Below, piece by piece: positions 1 through 10,600 of a stretch of 64,000 nt of DNA; position 1 is the first letter of the stretch; the number at the start of each line of letters is the position of its first letter. The stretch covers positions 54,344 to 118,343 of the forward strand of contig JAWSVC010000017.1 in the NCBI GenBank assembly GCA_033852075.1, written 5' to 3'. The notes beneath the pieces are model-generated. The model worked only from the letters and a program-made list of their open reading frames with translations. It did not search any database and had not been told where the DNA came from. Origin of the DNA: QZLE01 sp033852075 (GTDB taxonomy: Bacteria > Pseudomonadota > Gammaproteobacteria > QZLD01). Made by a program: the position numbers and the translations under genes.

Positions 1-61
1 TTTTGGTTTCAGCTTCCTCGGTATCAATAAGGTGTTTATCTTTATCTTCCAATTGCGTCAT
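1..61 (-). CDS. Partial gene downstream of exbD, possibly a TonB-type energy transducer
   Basis: Only the first 20 codons are inside the window (MTQLEDKDKHLIDTEEAETK); the gene runs off the left edge. Its ATG overlaps the exbD stop codon (ATGA), which is strong evidence for translational coupling and for one operon with exbD and the ExbB fusion gene. The visible part is hydrophilic and charged, as expected for a short cytoplasmic tail before a membrane anchor. A TonB-like protein is the usual third member of such operons, but that is inferred from position only, and another periplasmic partner is equally possible. Confidence 0.5.
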   Translation of the reverse strand, partial: MTQLEDKDKHLIDTEEAETK

Positions 62-465
62 TTGACCAGTTTCTGCGTCACCAGCCCCAGCTGTCGTATT
101 TCAAGCCGTCCCATAATATCCAGCACATCTACCACAGACTGATACTGCACCGTGGCATCCGCCTTTACCACAACTGGCAGTTCCGGATCGGCAGCCTTAT
201 GTTGTGCGATAACCGATTCCAGTTCTTGTAAGGTTACCGGATAGGTATCCAGGAAGATGGTGCCGTCCTGAGTTATCGTTACTGCCTTGGTCTTGGGTTT
301 ATTCAGACTTGGGGTGTTACTTGCCTTGGGCAGGTTTACCATAATCCCTTGTACCGTTGCTGTGGTCAGAATGATAAAGATAATCAATAGTACGTAGGCC
401 ACGTCGAGCATCGGGGTTACGTCGATGTTATCAAAGGCCTTATTGTCGAAAAGATCTGCTGACAT
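58..465 (-). CDS. exbD: ExbD/TolR-family biopolymer transport protein
   Basis: This is a 135-residue inner-membrane protein of the proton-driven ExbB/ExbD motor. It has a short cytoplasmic head, one membrane helix (about residues 18-40) and a periplasmic domain. The motif TPMLDVAYVLLIIF carries the conserved membrane aspartate (D21) that in this family carries protons with the ExbB pore. The length is normal for ExbD. It lies 20 bases downstream of the ExbB-like fusion gene and overlaps the next gene by four bases, so all three are one operon. Family assignment is clear; the substrate or outer-membrane partner is not known from sequence. Confidence 0.93.
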   Translation of the reverse strand: MSADLFDNKAFDNIDVTPMLDVAYVLLIIFIILTTATVQGIMVNLPKASNTPSLNKPKTKAVTITQDGTIFLDTYPVTLQELESVIAQHKAADPELPVVVKADATVQYQSVVDVLDIMGRLEIRQLGLVTQKLVK

Positions 466-485
466 ATTGTTCTCCTGCCTTTGCC

Positions 486-2369
486 TTAACTGTGATTTTC
501 TGCGATCTTGCTAATCAACTCATCTGCAAATACTCGCATATCAATTGTGATATTACGGATCTTGGTGTTAAGCCAGTTGTATGCAAACAGGGCAGGAATC
601 GCTACAAAAAGACCTGCCACCGTGGTCATAAGCGCTGCCGATACGCCAGGAGCAATAGCTGAAATATTTACGTCACCGGTCGCGGCAATTGCTGCGAAGG
701 TGATCATCACCCCGAGTACGGTTCCCAGAAGACCAAGGAATGGGCCGCCGGAAATTGAGATGGTTAATATTACGACTTGGCTGTTCAGACGCTGCAGTTC
801 ACGAATCACGGATGCATCCAGCATCGCCTTGATAGAATCAATAGATTGCGGTCTTAAATCTGCCGCCTGCGCACCGACAGTTGAACCAAGCTTGTTGCGC
901 AGTTCGTTGACACCATCTTCATAGATTCGGTACAGACATGAAGATCTGTACTTTTTGCCTTCGCTCAGAAGACCGAGAAGAAATGAGGCGTCATGTTCGG
1001 CATGGACATTCTTTTCAAAAGAGGTTTCCAATCCTCTGAAGGCCGTAAGGAATTTGGCATTACCCTTGGCAACCTTGGAAAGGAACATCTGCTTACTGAT
1101 AATCACAATCACGCAGAACAGTCCCATAACCATCAGAACGCCGATGTCGGTCCAGCCGATGGTATCGACGCTCTTAAGGATGGTAAGCAGATATGCTGCC
1201 TCCATACTCTCATCTGAGCCATAAACCTCATCATCACCGTAGGCAACCACATCAGCGCCAGGACCTTGAGTAACAACCATTGCCTTTAACCAGTTTGGTG
1301 TACGCGCTACCTTGCTCACCTGAACTTCGTCTATCTCGGCTACCAAACCCCTGCTACCATCCAGCATTGAACCAATTGCCATGGTCGATTGCATTTCAAC
1401 TAACGGAGCCTGCACTGTTGCCAGTGAACGACCGTCTACATATACGGTTAGGGCGTTATTACCTACTACTAGAGCAAGGTTTTTCCAGGAACCTGGCGCT
1501 ACTACAGCGGTACGAGGCGTTTCAAATACTTGCCCATCTGCAAGACTAAGAGCAGCCCATGCAGATGATCCCTGGATATTTAGCGTGATGTTATTAGCGC
1601 CATCCTGAACATTAAGCACAGTCATCTCAGTATCATTTGCAGGCTGAGCTGGAGCAGTTGCATCTGCTACTTCTGCTGCCGGTGTCTTAATCCAGGTTGA
1701 AAATGTCCAGCCGACTGCCGGATCGATCTTGGCATGCAGTGCTGCAGGAACCTTTACTGATGAGTTGCCATTAAACTTAGCGCCAACACCAATAAGAGAA
1801 GCCAGGTTAGCCTCAGCACTATAGCTAGCTGGGTCAGGATTTAGAGCATAAGCAGTACGATCCTGTGCTACACCACCAGCCTCGTTTTCAAAATGGTAAA
1901 GCAGGGCGGTTTCAGCATCATAACTGCCGCCGATATCGTCACCCTTTACCGCGTTCTGGTTACCGTAGTACATCCAGATTTTTTCACCGCCGTTAGGGCC
2001 ACCAGCTGTATTTTCAATAGGAACCTTTACCCAGATTAGCGCCATATTATTCAGCGCATCCCACTTTTCAATGTGGTATTTCAAAGCTGTCTTGTCATCA
2101 CCAGCAATAAAGCGCACATCATTACCGTTTTGCTGCGCGTCCATAAAATAGGTGCCAAAGTTTCCGCTATGTAGACGAATAAGAACAGGAATTTCAGGAA
2201 TAGCTGGCTCACCGCCTGCAGCAGGAAGAGCATTTAGCTGGGCTGCATCAAAGCCCTGCGGAACCACTTTCATGGCTTTACGATAATTCCATTCCTCATT
2301 CCACCAGGCCTGGGAAATTGCAGGAAATAAAACACAAAGGATAAATACGGCTGCTGCGCGAATTGACAT
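486..2369 (-). CDS. DUF2341 / LamG-like / MotA-TolQ-ExbB fusion proton channel
   Basis: This 627-residue protein joins a secreted sensor-like part to an ExbB-type channel. It starts with a signal-like helix ending near AISQAWW. A DUF2341-like domain follows (about 30-150, with WNYRK, IPVLIRL and IWMYYGN), then a concanavalin/LamG-like beta-sandwich (about 155-355). After a membrane helix near 400-425 comes the MotA/TolQ/ExbB channel domain, with GGPFLGLLGTVLGVM and the closing helix AALMTTVAGLFVAIP. A longer reading from a GTG at 2378 exists, but AGGTGG sits six bases before the ATG at 2369, so I use the ATG. It is the first gene of an operon with exbD. The periplasmic domains would face polysaccharide or protein ligands; that role is inferred. 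Confidence 0.88.
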   Translation of the reverse strand: MSIRAAAVFILCVLFPAISQAWWNEEWNYRKAMKVVPQGFDAAQLNALPAAGGEPAIPEIPVLIRLHSGNFGTYFMDAQQNGNDVRFIAGDDKTALKYHIEKWDALNNMALIWVKVPIENTAGGPNGGEKIWMYYGNQNAVKGDDIGGSYDAETALLYHFENEAGGVAQDRTAYALNPDPASYSAEANLASLIGVGAKFNGNSSVKVPAALHAKIDPAVGWTFSTWIKTPAAEVADATAPAQPANDTEMTVLNVQDGANNITLNIQGSSAWAALSLADGQVFETPRTAVVAPGSWKNLALVVGNNALTVYVDGRSLATVQAPLVEMQSTMAIGSMLDGSRGLVAEIDEVQVSKVARTPNWLKAMVVTQGPGADVVAYGDDEVYGSDESMEAAYLLTILKSVDTIGWTDIGVLMVMGLFCVIVIISKQMFLSKVAKGNAKFLTAFRGLETSFEKNVHAEHDASFLLGLLSEGKKYRSSCLYRIYEDGVNELRNKLGSTVGAQAADLRPQSIDSIKAMLDASVIRELQRLNSQVVILTISISGGPFLGLLGTVLGVMITFAAIAATGDVNISAIAPGVSAALMTTVAGLFVAIPALFAYNWLNTKIRNITIDMRVFADELISKIAENHS

Positions 2370-2771
2370 GAGTACCACCTGAATATAAAAATCTTGCTTA
2401 AAAAAGCGTCTATTACTTGGCGGTGAGAATATAGAAGGTATATTGCAGTTTTATTGCACTGATGTGTATTTTGTAATACGAAATTTATATTTGAGTACAA
2501 ATAATGTGTCAATGCTTATAGATTGAGCATGCGATTAATAATAAATTTGTAATCTTCAAAATTAATATCCCCCTCAGAAATAATACTAAATCAAACTTGC
2601 AGGTTGGCGGTGAAATCAGAGAATCCTAGCAAGATAAATTTTAACTAACAGTGTAAACGTTAAAACTCATGCGGTGAACGGCAAACTTATTCGCCGTATG
2701 TTTTGCGGCGTTTACTCTTGCATTCACCGCAAACGCCCACTATAATCAATGCAATTATTGCGGTGAATAAT
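2370..2771. other. Divergent intergenic region with repeated GCGGTGAA motifs
   Basis: This 402-base gap separates the ExbB fusion gene (minus) from the Fic gene (plus), so it must hold promoters for both. I see no gene in it. GCGGTGAA occurs at about 2608-2615, 2671-2678 and 2760-2767, and once inverted as TTCACCGC at 2723-2730. A near match, CGGTGAGAA, lies at about 2420. A GGCGTTT / AAACGCC inverted pair (2707-2713 and 2731-2737) brackets one copy. The last copy abuts the Fic start codon. Confidence 0.6.
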
Positions 2772-3869
2772 ATGTGGATACACGAACATAAAAACTGGAC
2801 CAGCTTTTCCTGGAATGCTGATAAATTAACATCCAAACTTGCTAATATACGTTTTAGCCAAGGTTTATTACTTGGAAAAATGGAAACCTTGGGATTTGAG
2901 CTTAAACAGGAAGCACATTTAAACATCTTAACCTGTGATATCGTTAAATCTTCTGCGATTGAAGGCGAACACCTTAAAATCGATGAGGTTAGATCTTCTA
3001 TTGCCCGCCGATTGGGGATTGATATACACAGTCCCGTTCATGAAACCAGAAATGTTGATGGTGTGGTTGATTTGATGCTTGATGCCACTCAGAATTCTTC
3101 TGACATTTTAACCGAAGATCGCCTATTCAACTGGCATGCAGCCCTGTTTCCGACCGGACGTAGCGGAATACATCACATCACCACTGGCAATTGGAGGACG
3201 ATTGAAACCGATCCGATGCAAGTAATATCCGGCGCATTCGGCCACGAAAAAGTTCATTTTGAAGCACCAAGTGCAAACCGGATTGCACAGGAAATGACCG
3301 ATTTTCTTTATTGGTTTCAAAATAATAGATCCATAGACCCAATTTTATTCGCAGGTATTGCTCACCTTTGGTTTGTTACTATCCATCCTTTTGAAGATGG
3401 AAATGGTCGTATTGCCAGAGCTATCGGAGATATGGCATTAGCTCGCGCAGATGGCATACCTTATCGTTTTTACAGCCTGTCTACTCAAATTGAATCCGAG
3501 CGTAAAGATTATTATATCCAACTTGAAAAACAACAACGCGCCGGCCCGGATATAACCAGCTGGCTTGATTGGTTTTTAGACTGCCTTGGGCGCGCAATTA
3601 CCAATGCAGAAGAAACTCTTGGCAATGTATTATTTAAAGCCAAACTTTGGGATAAGATTAATTTAACCTCAATAAACGAACGGCAGCGTCATATAATCAA
3701 CCGCATGCTTGAAGACGATTTCAAGGGGTTTATGAATACCTCAAAATACGCAAAACTGGCAAAATGTTCAAACGATACCGCATTAAGGGATATCCAAGAC
3801 CTTAAGGCCAAATCTATATTCATACAAAACCCGGGCGGAGGCAGAAGCACAAGCTATCGGATTAAATGA
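2772..3869 (+). CDS. fic: Fic-domain protein AMP-transferase with N-terminal self-inhibitory helix
   Basis: This 365-residue Fic protein probably transfers AMP from ATP to hydroxyl side chains of target proteins. The catalytic motif HPFEDGNGR begins at H205 and matches the active-site consensus exactly. Near the N-terminus, SSAIEG (S60 to G65) fits the [S/T]xxxE[G/N] inhibitory helix, with E64 expected to block ATP binding (class II Fic arrangement). The N-terminal 80 residues look like the DUF4172-type region, and the last 70 residues resemble a winged helix. An upstream in-frame ATG at 2703 would add 23 residues lying over the repeat-rich promoter, so I start at MWIHEHKNW. It stands alone, without an obvious antitoxin gene. 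The nearby GCGGTGAA repeats suggest autoregulation through the winged helix. Confidence 0.9.
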   Translation: MWIHEHKNWTSFSWNADKLTSKLANIRFSQGLLLGKMETLGFELKQEAHLNILTCDIVKSSAIEGEHLKIDEVRSSIARRLGIDIHSPVHETRNVDGVVDLMLDATQNSSDILTEDRLFNWHAALFPTGRSGIHHITTGNWRTIETDPMQVISGAFGHEKVHFEAPSANRIAQEMTDFLYWFQNNRSIDPILFAGIAHLWFVTIHPFEDGNGRIARAIGDMALARADGIPYRFYSLSTQIESERKDYYIQLEKQQRAGPDITSWLDWFLDCLGRAITNAEETLGNVLFKAKLWDKINLTSINERQRHIINRMLEDDFKGFMNTSKYAKLAKCSNDTALRDIQDLKAKSIFIQNPGGGRSTSYRIK

Positions 3870-3987
3870 TCCCATGTAAATTTATAGAACCTGAGCCACG
3901 AATTTTATCGCTGCTCAGTTTGCAGAAACAGGAGCAAACTGGAAGAACAAAAGACAAAGTTTACACAGCATTTTTAATACTCCCTTT

Positions 3988-4563
3988 TTATTTGTTTGCC
4001 TTCTTTTCTTGCTGTTTTTTCAACTGCGCAAGTGCCTTTTGCTTTTGTGGATTAAATTCACTTATAGTTTTGCGAATTTCGTAACGCCACCAATCCATGG
4101 CTTTTTCAAAATCATCATTTTTCCAACCATCTACCTTTGGATCTTTATAGCGAATCGCCTGTGGGATAATTACCCACTGATCTCCATCCTTATATAGTAT
4201 TTCATTGCGCAACCATCCGCTTTTTATAGTTTCGCCGCTATTATCCAGATTTCTATCAACACCAACGGCTACCACAGCCCACTTGCCACTTATCTTGGAA
4301 TCAATAACCTTGTAGCTAAATTCTCCATTAGACAGCTTAGTACTGATTTTAGCGTTATATTTATCAACAATAGACTTTTTCTTATCATCACTTGGCTCAA
4401 CGATATACTTTTGTGCTTTTTCTAGATCACCCGCCGTAAAATCTACTATCATCTGCTTAACTTGTTTTGCCGGACAACTAGTTACATCACCAATGTATGT
4501 TGTCGCATTAGCTGAGCTAATTATTAGAAAAATTGATCCGATTAGTGTTGCTATATACTTCAT
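3988..4563 (-). CDS. Small secreted protein of unknown function
   Basis: This 191-residue protein starts with a clear signal peptide (MKYIATLIGSIFLIISSANA, then T), so it is probably periplasmic. AGGT lies seven bases before the ATG. The mature part is a mixed alpha/beta sequence with one cysteine (SCPAKQVKQ) near its start and a middle section rich in short beta strands (WAVVAVGVD, DGDQWVIIPQAI). The C-terminal 30 residues are a lysine/glutamine-rich helix (KALAQLKKQQEKK). Its pattern (a helix pair, then a curved sheet) recalls NTF2-like lipoproteins of the DUF4878 sort, but I do not recognise it with confidence. It lies downstream of the large exoprotein gene, 85 bases away on the same strand. 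Confidence 0.75.
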   Translation of the reverse strand: MKYIATLIGSIFLIISSANATTYIGDVTSCPAKQVKQMIVDFTAGDLEKAQKYIVEPSDDKKKSIVDKYNAKISTKLSNGEFSYKVIDSKISGKWAVVAVGVDRNLDNSGETIKSGWLRNEILYKDGDQWVIIPQAIRYKDPKVDGWKNDDFEKAMDWWRYEIRKTISEFNPQKQKALAQLKKQQEKKANK

Positions 4564-4597
4564 CTTGTTACCTATTTGTTACTTGTTTACCACGCTG

Positions 4598-4622
4598 ACA
4601 GAACTGGTTTTACCAGCTCTGC
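4598..4622 (-). terminator. Hairpin after the exoprotein gene, no U tract
   Basis: On the minus strand this reads as an AGAGCTGG / CCAGTTCT stem with one G-U pair around a short TAAAA-type loop, 27 bases beyond the stop of the TpsA gene. There is no run of U after it, so it may act as an mRNA end-stabiliser rather than a true terminator. Confidence 0.35.
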
Positions 4623-4648
4623 ACATGGATGATATTACAACCGTTTCA

Positions 4649-7600
4649 TTACAATGGTGTGATATTGGTTTTCTGTTGCCTGCGACTGTTATCAACACTA
4701 GCTAACTTATCACCTTTTTGCTTTTTTCTAGGCTTCTTGTTCTTCTTTTTGTCATCCTCTTCCTCTGCCTCTACTTTGAGAGAATTGTCATCGCCAAGGC
4801 CTTCGACGAATACTTCTAGCCATGATAACTGCTCATCTGCTACCGATTTATCCTCTGCTATGCTCTCAACTTGATCAAGTGCACTGCTGGTTGCACTTGA
4901 AGTTACATCTCCCGCGCTTGCCATACCGGAAACATCACCTTGGGTGGATACTTGTACACCTACTGCAACACCACCAATATCGAAGTTATCCGCACCTTTT
5001 ACTTCCACTGCTCCAACGAACAGATTCCCGGCAGTACCGATACCTGCATCACCTGCATCTACAACACCGATAGGGGCAAACAGATAAACACTTCCCGGTT
5101 CAGTTCCTGGTGTGACAGAACTGTTTCTGATACCACTGCCGCTTAAACTGGTTGGTGGCAAAATAATCACATTTCCCCATTCGTCATAACTATACTCAGC
5201 CACTGATATTCCGCGTGCGGTTTTGGCTCCACGCCCGGCATCAAGATTGGTTTCCGATGACCACATCAGGATATCACCACCATCCATTGCAAATACACGC
5301 GATTGATTTACCAGAAAGTCATCACGGGTAAATGTATTCACATCACCGGTACGTTTGGCAACAACTCCAACTTTGTTCGCATTCTCTTTTGCCTTGGCAC
5401 TATCGCTATCATTAGCTGCTGCTAAACCGCCAAATACACGCCCGCCTGGAACCAGAATATTGATATCTCCACCATCTTCGGTTTGTACCCGACTGCGATA
5501 CATGCTCAGTTCGCCATCAAAGCTGGTGCCTTGGCTCAGGAAGTGGCGCAAATTATCTTGATTGCTGACATCATAACCTTCGGTTGCATAATCCTGATAT
5601 AGTTCATAAATTGCAGCATAACCTCTATCATATGCTGCCGATCCATTCGTTGCTCCATCCTTGCCGCCTTCTTTTAGTTCATTGAAGAAGATCTGCATTA
5701 CTAACTCTCGTTGCTTGTAAACCGGCAGTTGTTCAAAGGCTTGTACCATTGTGGAAAAGTCGCTGGTTGCAGAAATACCCTGTGAGGTTAGATAATCGGT
5801 TAGCCAATTCTGGTAGCTCTGCAGTGATTGCATATAACTCAGTAAGTTTTTGCTATTAATACCAAGAGGTAATGAATCTCCAATTCCAGAGTCAATAAGT
5901 AATTCAGAAATCTCGGTTGGTAATACCTGCAACAACTCTATCGATTCTTCATAGCTCAAACCATTATTACCGCTATATCCTTGCATCAGATCAGTAATCA
6001 GAAGCTGCAATTCTGCATATGATTCCTGATCCAGATAGCGATTAATAAAATCAGTGTAATTAGTGCGATTTATGGAATCACCCACACCTGCCATAACGGT
6101 GATATCAGCTCCGGTTTCAGCCAGGGCATTATTTTCTTTATTTCCGATGGTGTAGATTCCGTTGGAAGAAGCCAGGTCAATATCACCACCTGCGATTACA
6201 TCCAGGCGCCCAGGGCCGGAAACCTTGATTTCATTGCGACTAGTTTCGGATGTTGTTCCATCAACTTCAAGTTCTATGAAAGAGATATCACCTCCAGCCT
6301 GGATAATTGATGTATCTGAATCCCTTAGATTCTGGATATACAGTTTTACTGAATTTATATCATTTCCAGCCGTTATTAATGCCGGTTTTGCAGAAAAGAA
6401 TTCTAGTGCTTGTGTCTGATTTAAAGATCCAAAAGAACCGTTCAGGGCAACAATTCGATTCGGAACGTAATCATTGATATGGGTAGGGACATTACTGAAT
6501 GTTATCTCTTTATTTTCATTAGAAGGCAGCATTAGGTAATCAATCGTACCAATCGAATTACTTTCACTGTATCTTCTTACCGGATTGTTTGATGATGGCA
6601 TTAAGCCTTGGTTTACATCAGGGATAATAATTTTCTGGCCACCGATAGTATTCACATTACTGCTTGCCAATAGATTTAATGTGCTATTAGAAGTTGGATA
6701 AAGGATCAGATTGCCGCTAAGTAAAACTGATCCATTAAATGCTACTGCATCTGTTAATGCAGGATAAACATCCCATGCCCCCCCAATTCCATCATTTTTA
6801 CTATAATTATATTCTGAATCACTACCAGAAATATTATAGGCACCTTCTATCTGAGTAGAGTCATTAATTATTTGAATATCGCCATTCAAAGCCTGAAGAT
6901 CAATAGCGCTATCTTGTGAATAACTGTAGAAAAAGACATTGTTGGCCTTTCCAGCTGTTTGAATATATGGCTGATCATTATCATGATACATCCAGGTTGT
7001 ATTTATAACACCTTGCAGGTTTAAATTATTGCCGGCATTTATTGAAAAGTCTGAATCCATCATCATGGCTATCAGGCCAAGATTGTTTGATCCACTATTA
7101 ATACTTGCCATTGCATTAATATCTGCATGGCCGTAATCGTTAGAGAATACCCCGCCATTAATATTGCCTGTTGCAGAAACACTCAAATCCCCCCCTCCAA
7201 ATAGGGTAGTGTCACTTCCGAAATAGTTAAAGTAACCAACACGACCACCAATATATTCCATTTCTCCATCAAATCTGCGGGTACTGGCTATCGTGACATT
7301 AAGGTCGGAAATATCTCCACCGGATCTGATATCGATATTGCCACCACCTAAGGCAGCTATTCCTTGCTCAAACTCACCGATATCCACACCCCATACTGTA
7401 GGGATACCATCTGTTGATTCACCACCAAGATATCCTGTCCATACCCGATGCTGCCATGCAGTCTGGAGTTGATCACTTACTGCACCGGTAATATCGCCTC
7501 TCACGTCAATATTTATATCACCACCATTATCCAGATACTGACCTGAAAAATATGAGCTCACCGGTACTCCCGATGCGGTAAGATCATCTAAGGCACCATT

Positions 7601-10600
7601 GCTTTGTGCCTGACCAAAGGTATAGATAACCGAGGTTTGATCCGTAAGTTTCAAATCACCTGAAATTGCAATATCAAGATCTCCACTACCGGTGCGCAGT
7701 TTTGTATCAGAGGCTATCACCAAATTACCTGTATTTTGTTGATAGTTTAAGGTTTGTAGCTGGTTTGCTGCTGTAATATCAGCTCCGGCATTAATACGAT
7801 AGGCCCACGACTCTCCAGACAAGGTAATATCTTTTTCAATTGTGGTACGACCAACCTTTTGAGTAAGCGTCTCAACTCCGTCAGTAAGATTTTGATTTAG
7901 GTAAATTGAACCGCCGGTACGAATGGTCAGCTGGCCGGGAATGGTATTTTCTCCATTTGCATCAACATAACGCCAGTCTGCAAGATCAATTTTATTGGCA
8001 ATGGTAAGATCGCCGTCGGTAACAATATCCACTCCAGGCATTATGGTTACACCGTTATCAGACCATTGCTTGCACAACCCGTTGTTACTGCAATTGTTCA
8101 TAAATGTAATTGTATCGGTTTTTATTGTGGCAATATCTAAGTTATCCAATGTGGAATCAACAGATGTTTCTTTAAATGCTTCAATGCGAATTGTATCGGC
8201 ACCATCTACAAGATTCTCTGCATCAAACATAGTTACCTTCACATCATCATTGCTCTCTGTTCGTCCCGCACGGATCTGCAGATCACCACCTTTTGAGCCA
8301 GAAAGGTCAAGACGAGCAGCATTATCTATCGCAACTGTTCCTGTTTGAGATGCCAGCAGAATATCGCCGCCGTCACTATCAGTAGTAGTCGCGGCAGTGG
8401 TAATTCTGGTATTTGCTCCAACGTTAAGTTCGTTATAGGCCCAAATTGCAATCTCTCCACCCTTACCAGTAGAAGAGAGGTTGCCAGATGCATCAATGGT
8501 AATTTGATCAAGATTTATGTTGCCATTATCTGCAGCCAGGGTAATATCATGACCATATAGCAGGGTAGATATCTGACCAAGATTCATATCACCATTACGC
8601 AGTCGCATACTTATTTGATCGTTAAATCCGCTTTGATTCAGGGTGGCAAACAGACCATCAAAGTCTTCATAACTTTTAACATCCAGCAGGAAGCTGCCGC
8701 CTGTTTCAATACCTGATCCGGCAATTTCTCCATTGAGATTCAAGGCTCCATTTGCAGCACTTATTGCCAAGTTTCCAGCCTTGCCCCCATTTTCACTAGC
8801 GGATGAGATATCGATGGTAGCTACTCCTTCTGCTACCGAATTTATATTTACATCACCAGTTTCTGAATTTAGAGAAACTGTTCCTGCGGGAATATATTCG
8901 GTTTTGTCATAGAACAGTTTTTCCTGCCCCGATACATCTATAGTGCCATCAATATTAATGTCATGTATGGCATTAATAGCAACCAGACCACCACTCATAT
9001 CTATACGTGTGGCTATGTTAACGGTATCAGCATCAAGGGTTAGTTTTCCACCGATATAAGCAGGAATTATGGTATCGGAACTATAGTTATTCAGATTCAA
9101 TATCGCGTTGGATGTATTTAGACTCAGACTACCTCCGGAAGCAACGGTCAACATTGGTGTTGCCAGAGTTACATTGGCATTAGTGCCGGAGTTACCGCCT
9201 GAATTACCAAAGCCAAGCTGCATATCTCCCTGACTGATCATGCCATTTGATGCGGTCATGGTTATATTATTAAAGCCGTTTATTAACAGGTTTTGACTAA
9301 TGTATTCTTCGTTGCTATCAATAGCTTCCGAACCGAAAACTACCTGTCCGGCAGTAAAGTTAAGTGTGCCATTCTCGTTAAATACTTCGCCTGCAAAATT
9401 AATATCTGACTGATGCGGATTGGCAAAGGTCAGGGTATCCACCACAGTGATGTTGGCTATCGCACCATCATTATCAATACCGTTGATTGCTGCCGCCTCA
9501 AGCTTTAAACTGTTTAATTGCAGATCAACACCGTTGTAGATATTCAATGCACCGTAACTACTTAATACCAGCTCATCCAGATTAAACTGTTCCAGCATTG
9601 ATGTTGGCAGAATTAGGCCTTCGGCTTCTATATTGCTATCATTGCTCAGGCTGATCTGGGAAGCACCAAGATAAAGTGATCCAGCCTGCTGTTCGGTACC
9701 AACTTGTATGCCACCGTTCAATATTGTATCTCTGGTGCCTTGCAGAAGCATGGATCCCGAGGCTGAAACCATAGCTCCTTCTTCAATAAGCAATTCACCT
9801 TCTGTAGCACTGACTCCGGTACGCACCAGATCAATCTGATCAGCAGCCGAAACCCGTAATAAAGCGCCATCCCCAACAATATTTATGGTTTCATTACGTT
9901 CAATCTTATCTCCAGATGCAATTATGGATGTATTTTCTGCTACTACAACCTTATCTTTGGCTGCAAGCAAAATTTCGTATGAGTTTAGCTCGGTTTCGCT
10001 CATTATTTCTACGTTTTCTGCACCAACGTCAAGTACGGTTCCGTTTGCAGCAGAGGTACGGGTACCACCAAGTAAAATACTATCTGCCCCAAGGTTATTG
10101 AGACCATTTGCAGATATATAGATTGCGCCATCAACTGTTGCCGTCAATCCCTGTGATACATAGCCTTCCGGAAGTTGCTGTTGATCAGAATAGATCTTGA
10201 TATTTGGAGTATCGATATCAATCCAGGCGCCGTTACCACCAGCAGCCGGATTGGCATTTAGAGTATTTTCAATAATTAAAGAATTAATCGCACTCAGTGC
10301 CAGATGCCCGGCATCAATTGGCATACGGCCAGCCGCCTCACCTAATGACAGTGCCTTAGCGGTAAAGAACGGGCTTGCCAGATAATCAAAATATTCAGAA
10401 CGAGTACGTGCAATTGATCCTGATTCCACTACAAAACCAGACCATAGACTGTCTGCCAGATCTGTACCGGCAGTTGTATATTTACCGGCAATAATAGGGG
10501 CATTATCAGTTCGGTACTGGGTTTGTCCCGGTAATATATTGCTTGAATCATTCGTTGGGGTTACCAGATAAGCACCAGGAAGTAGGGCATAGCGTGCCGG

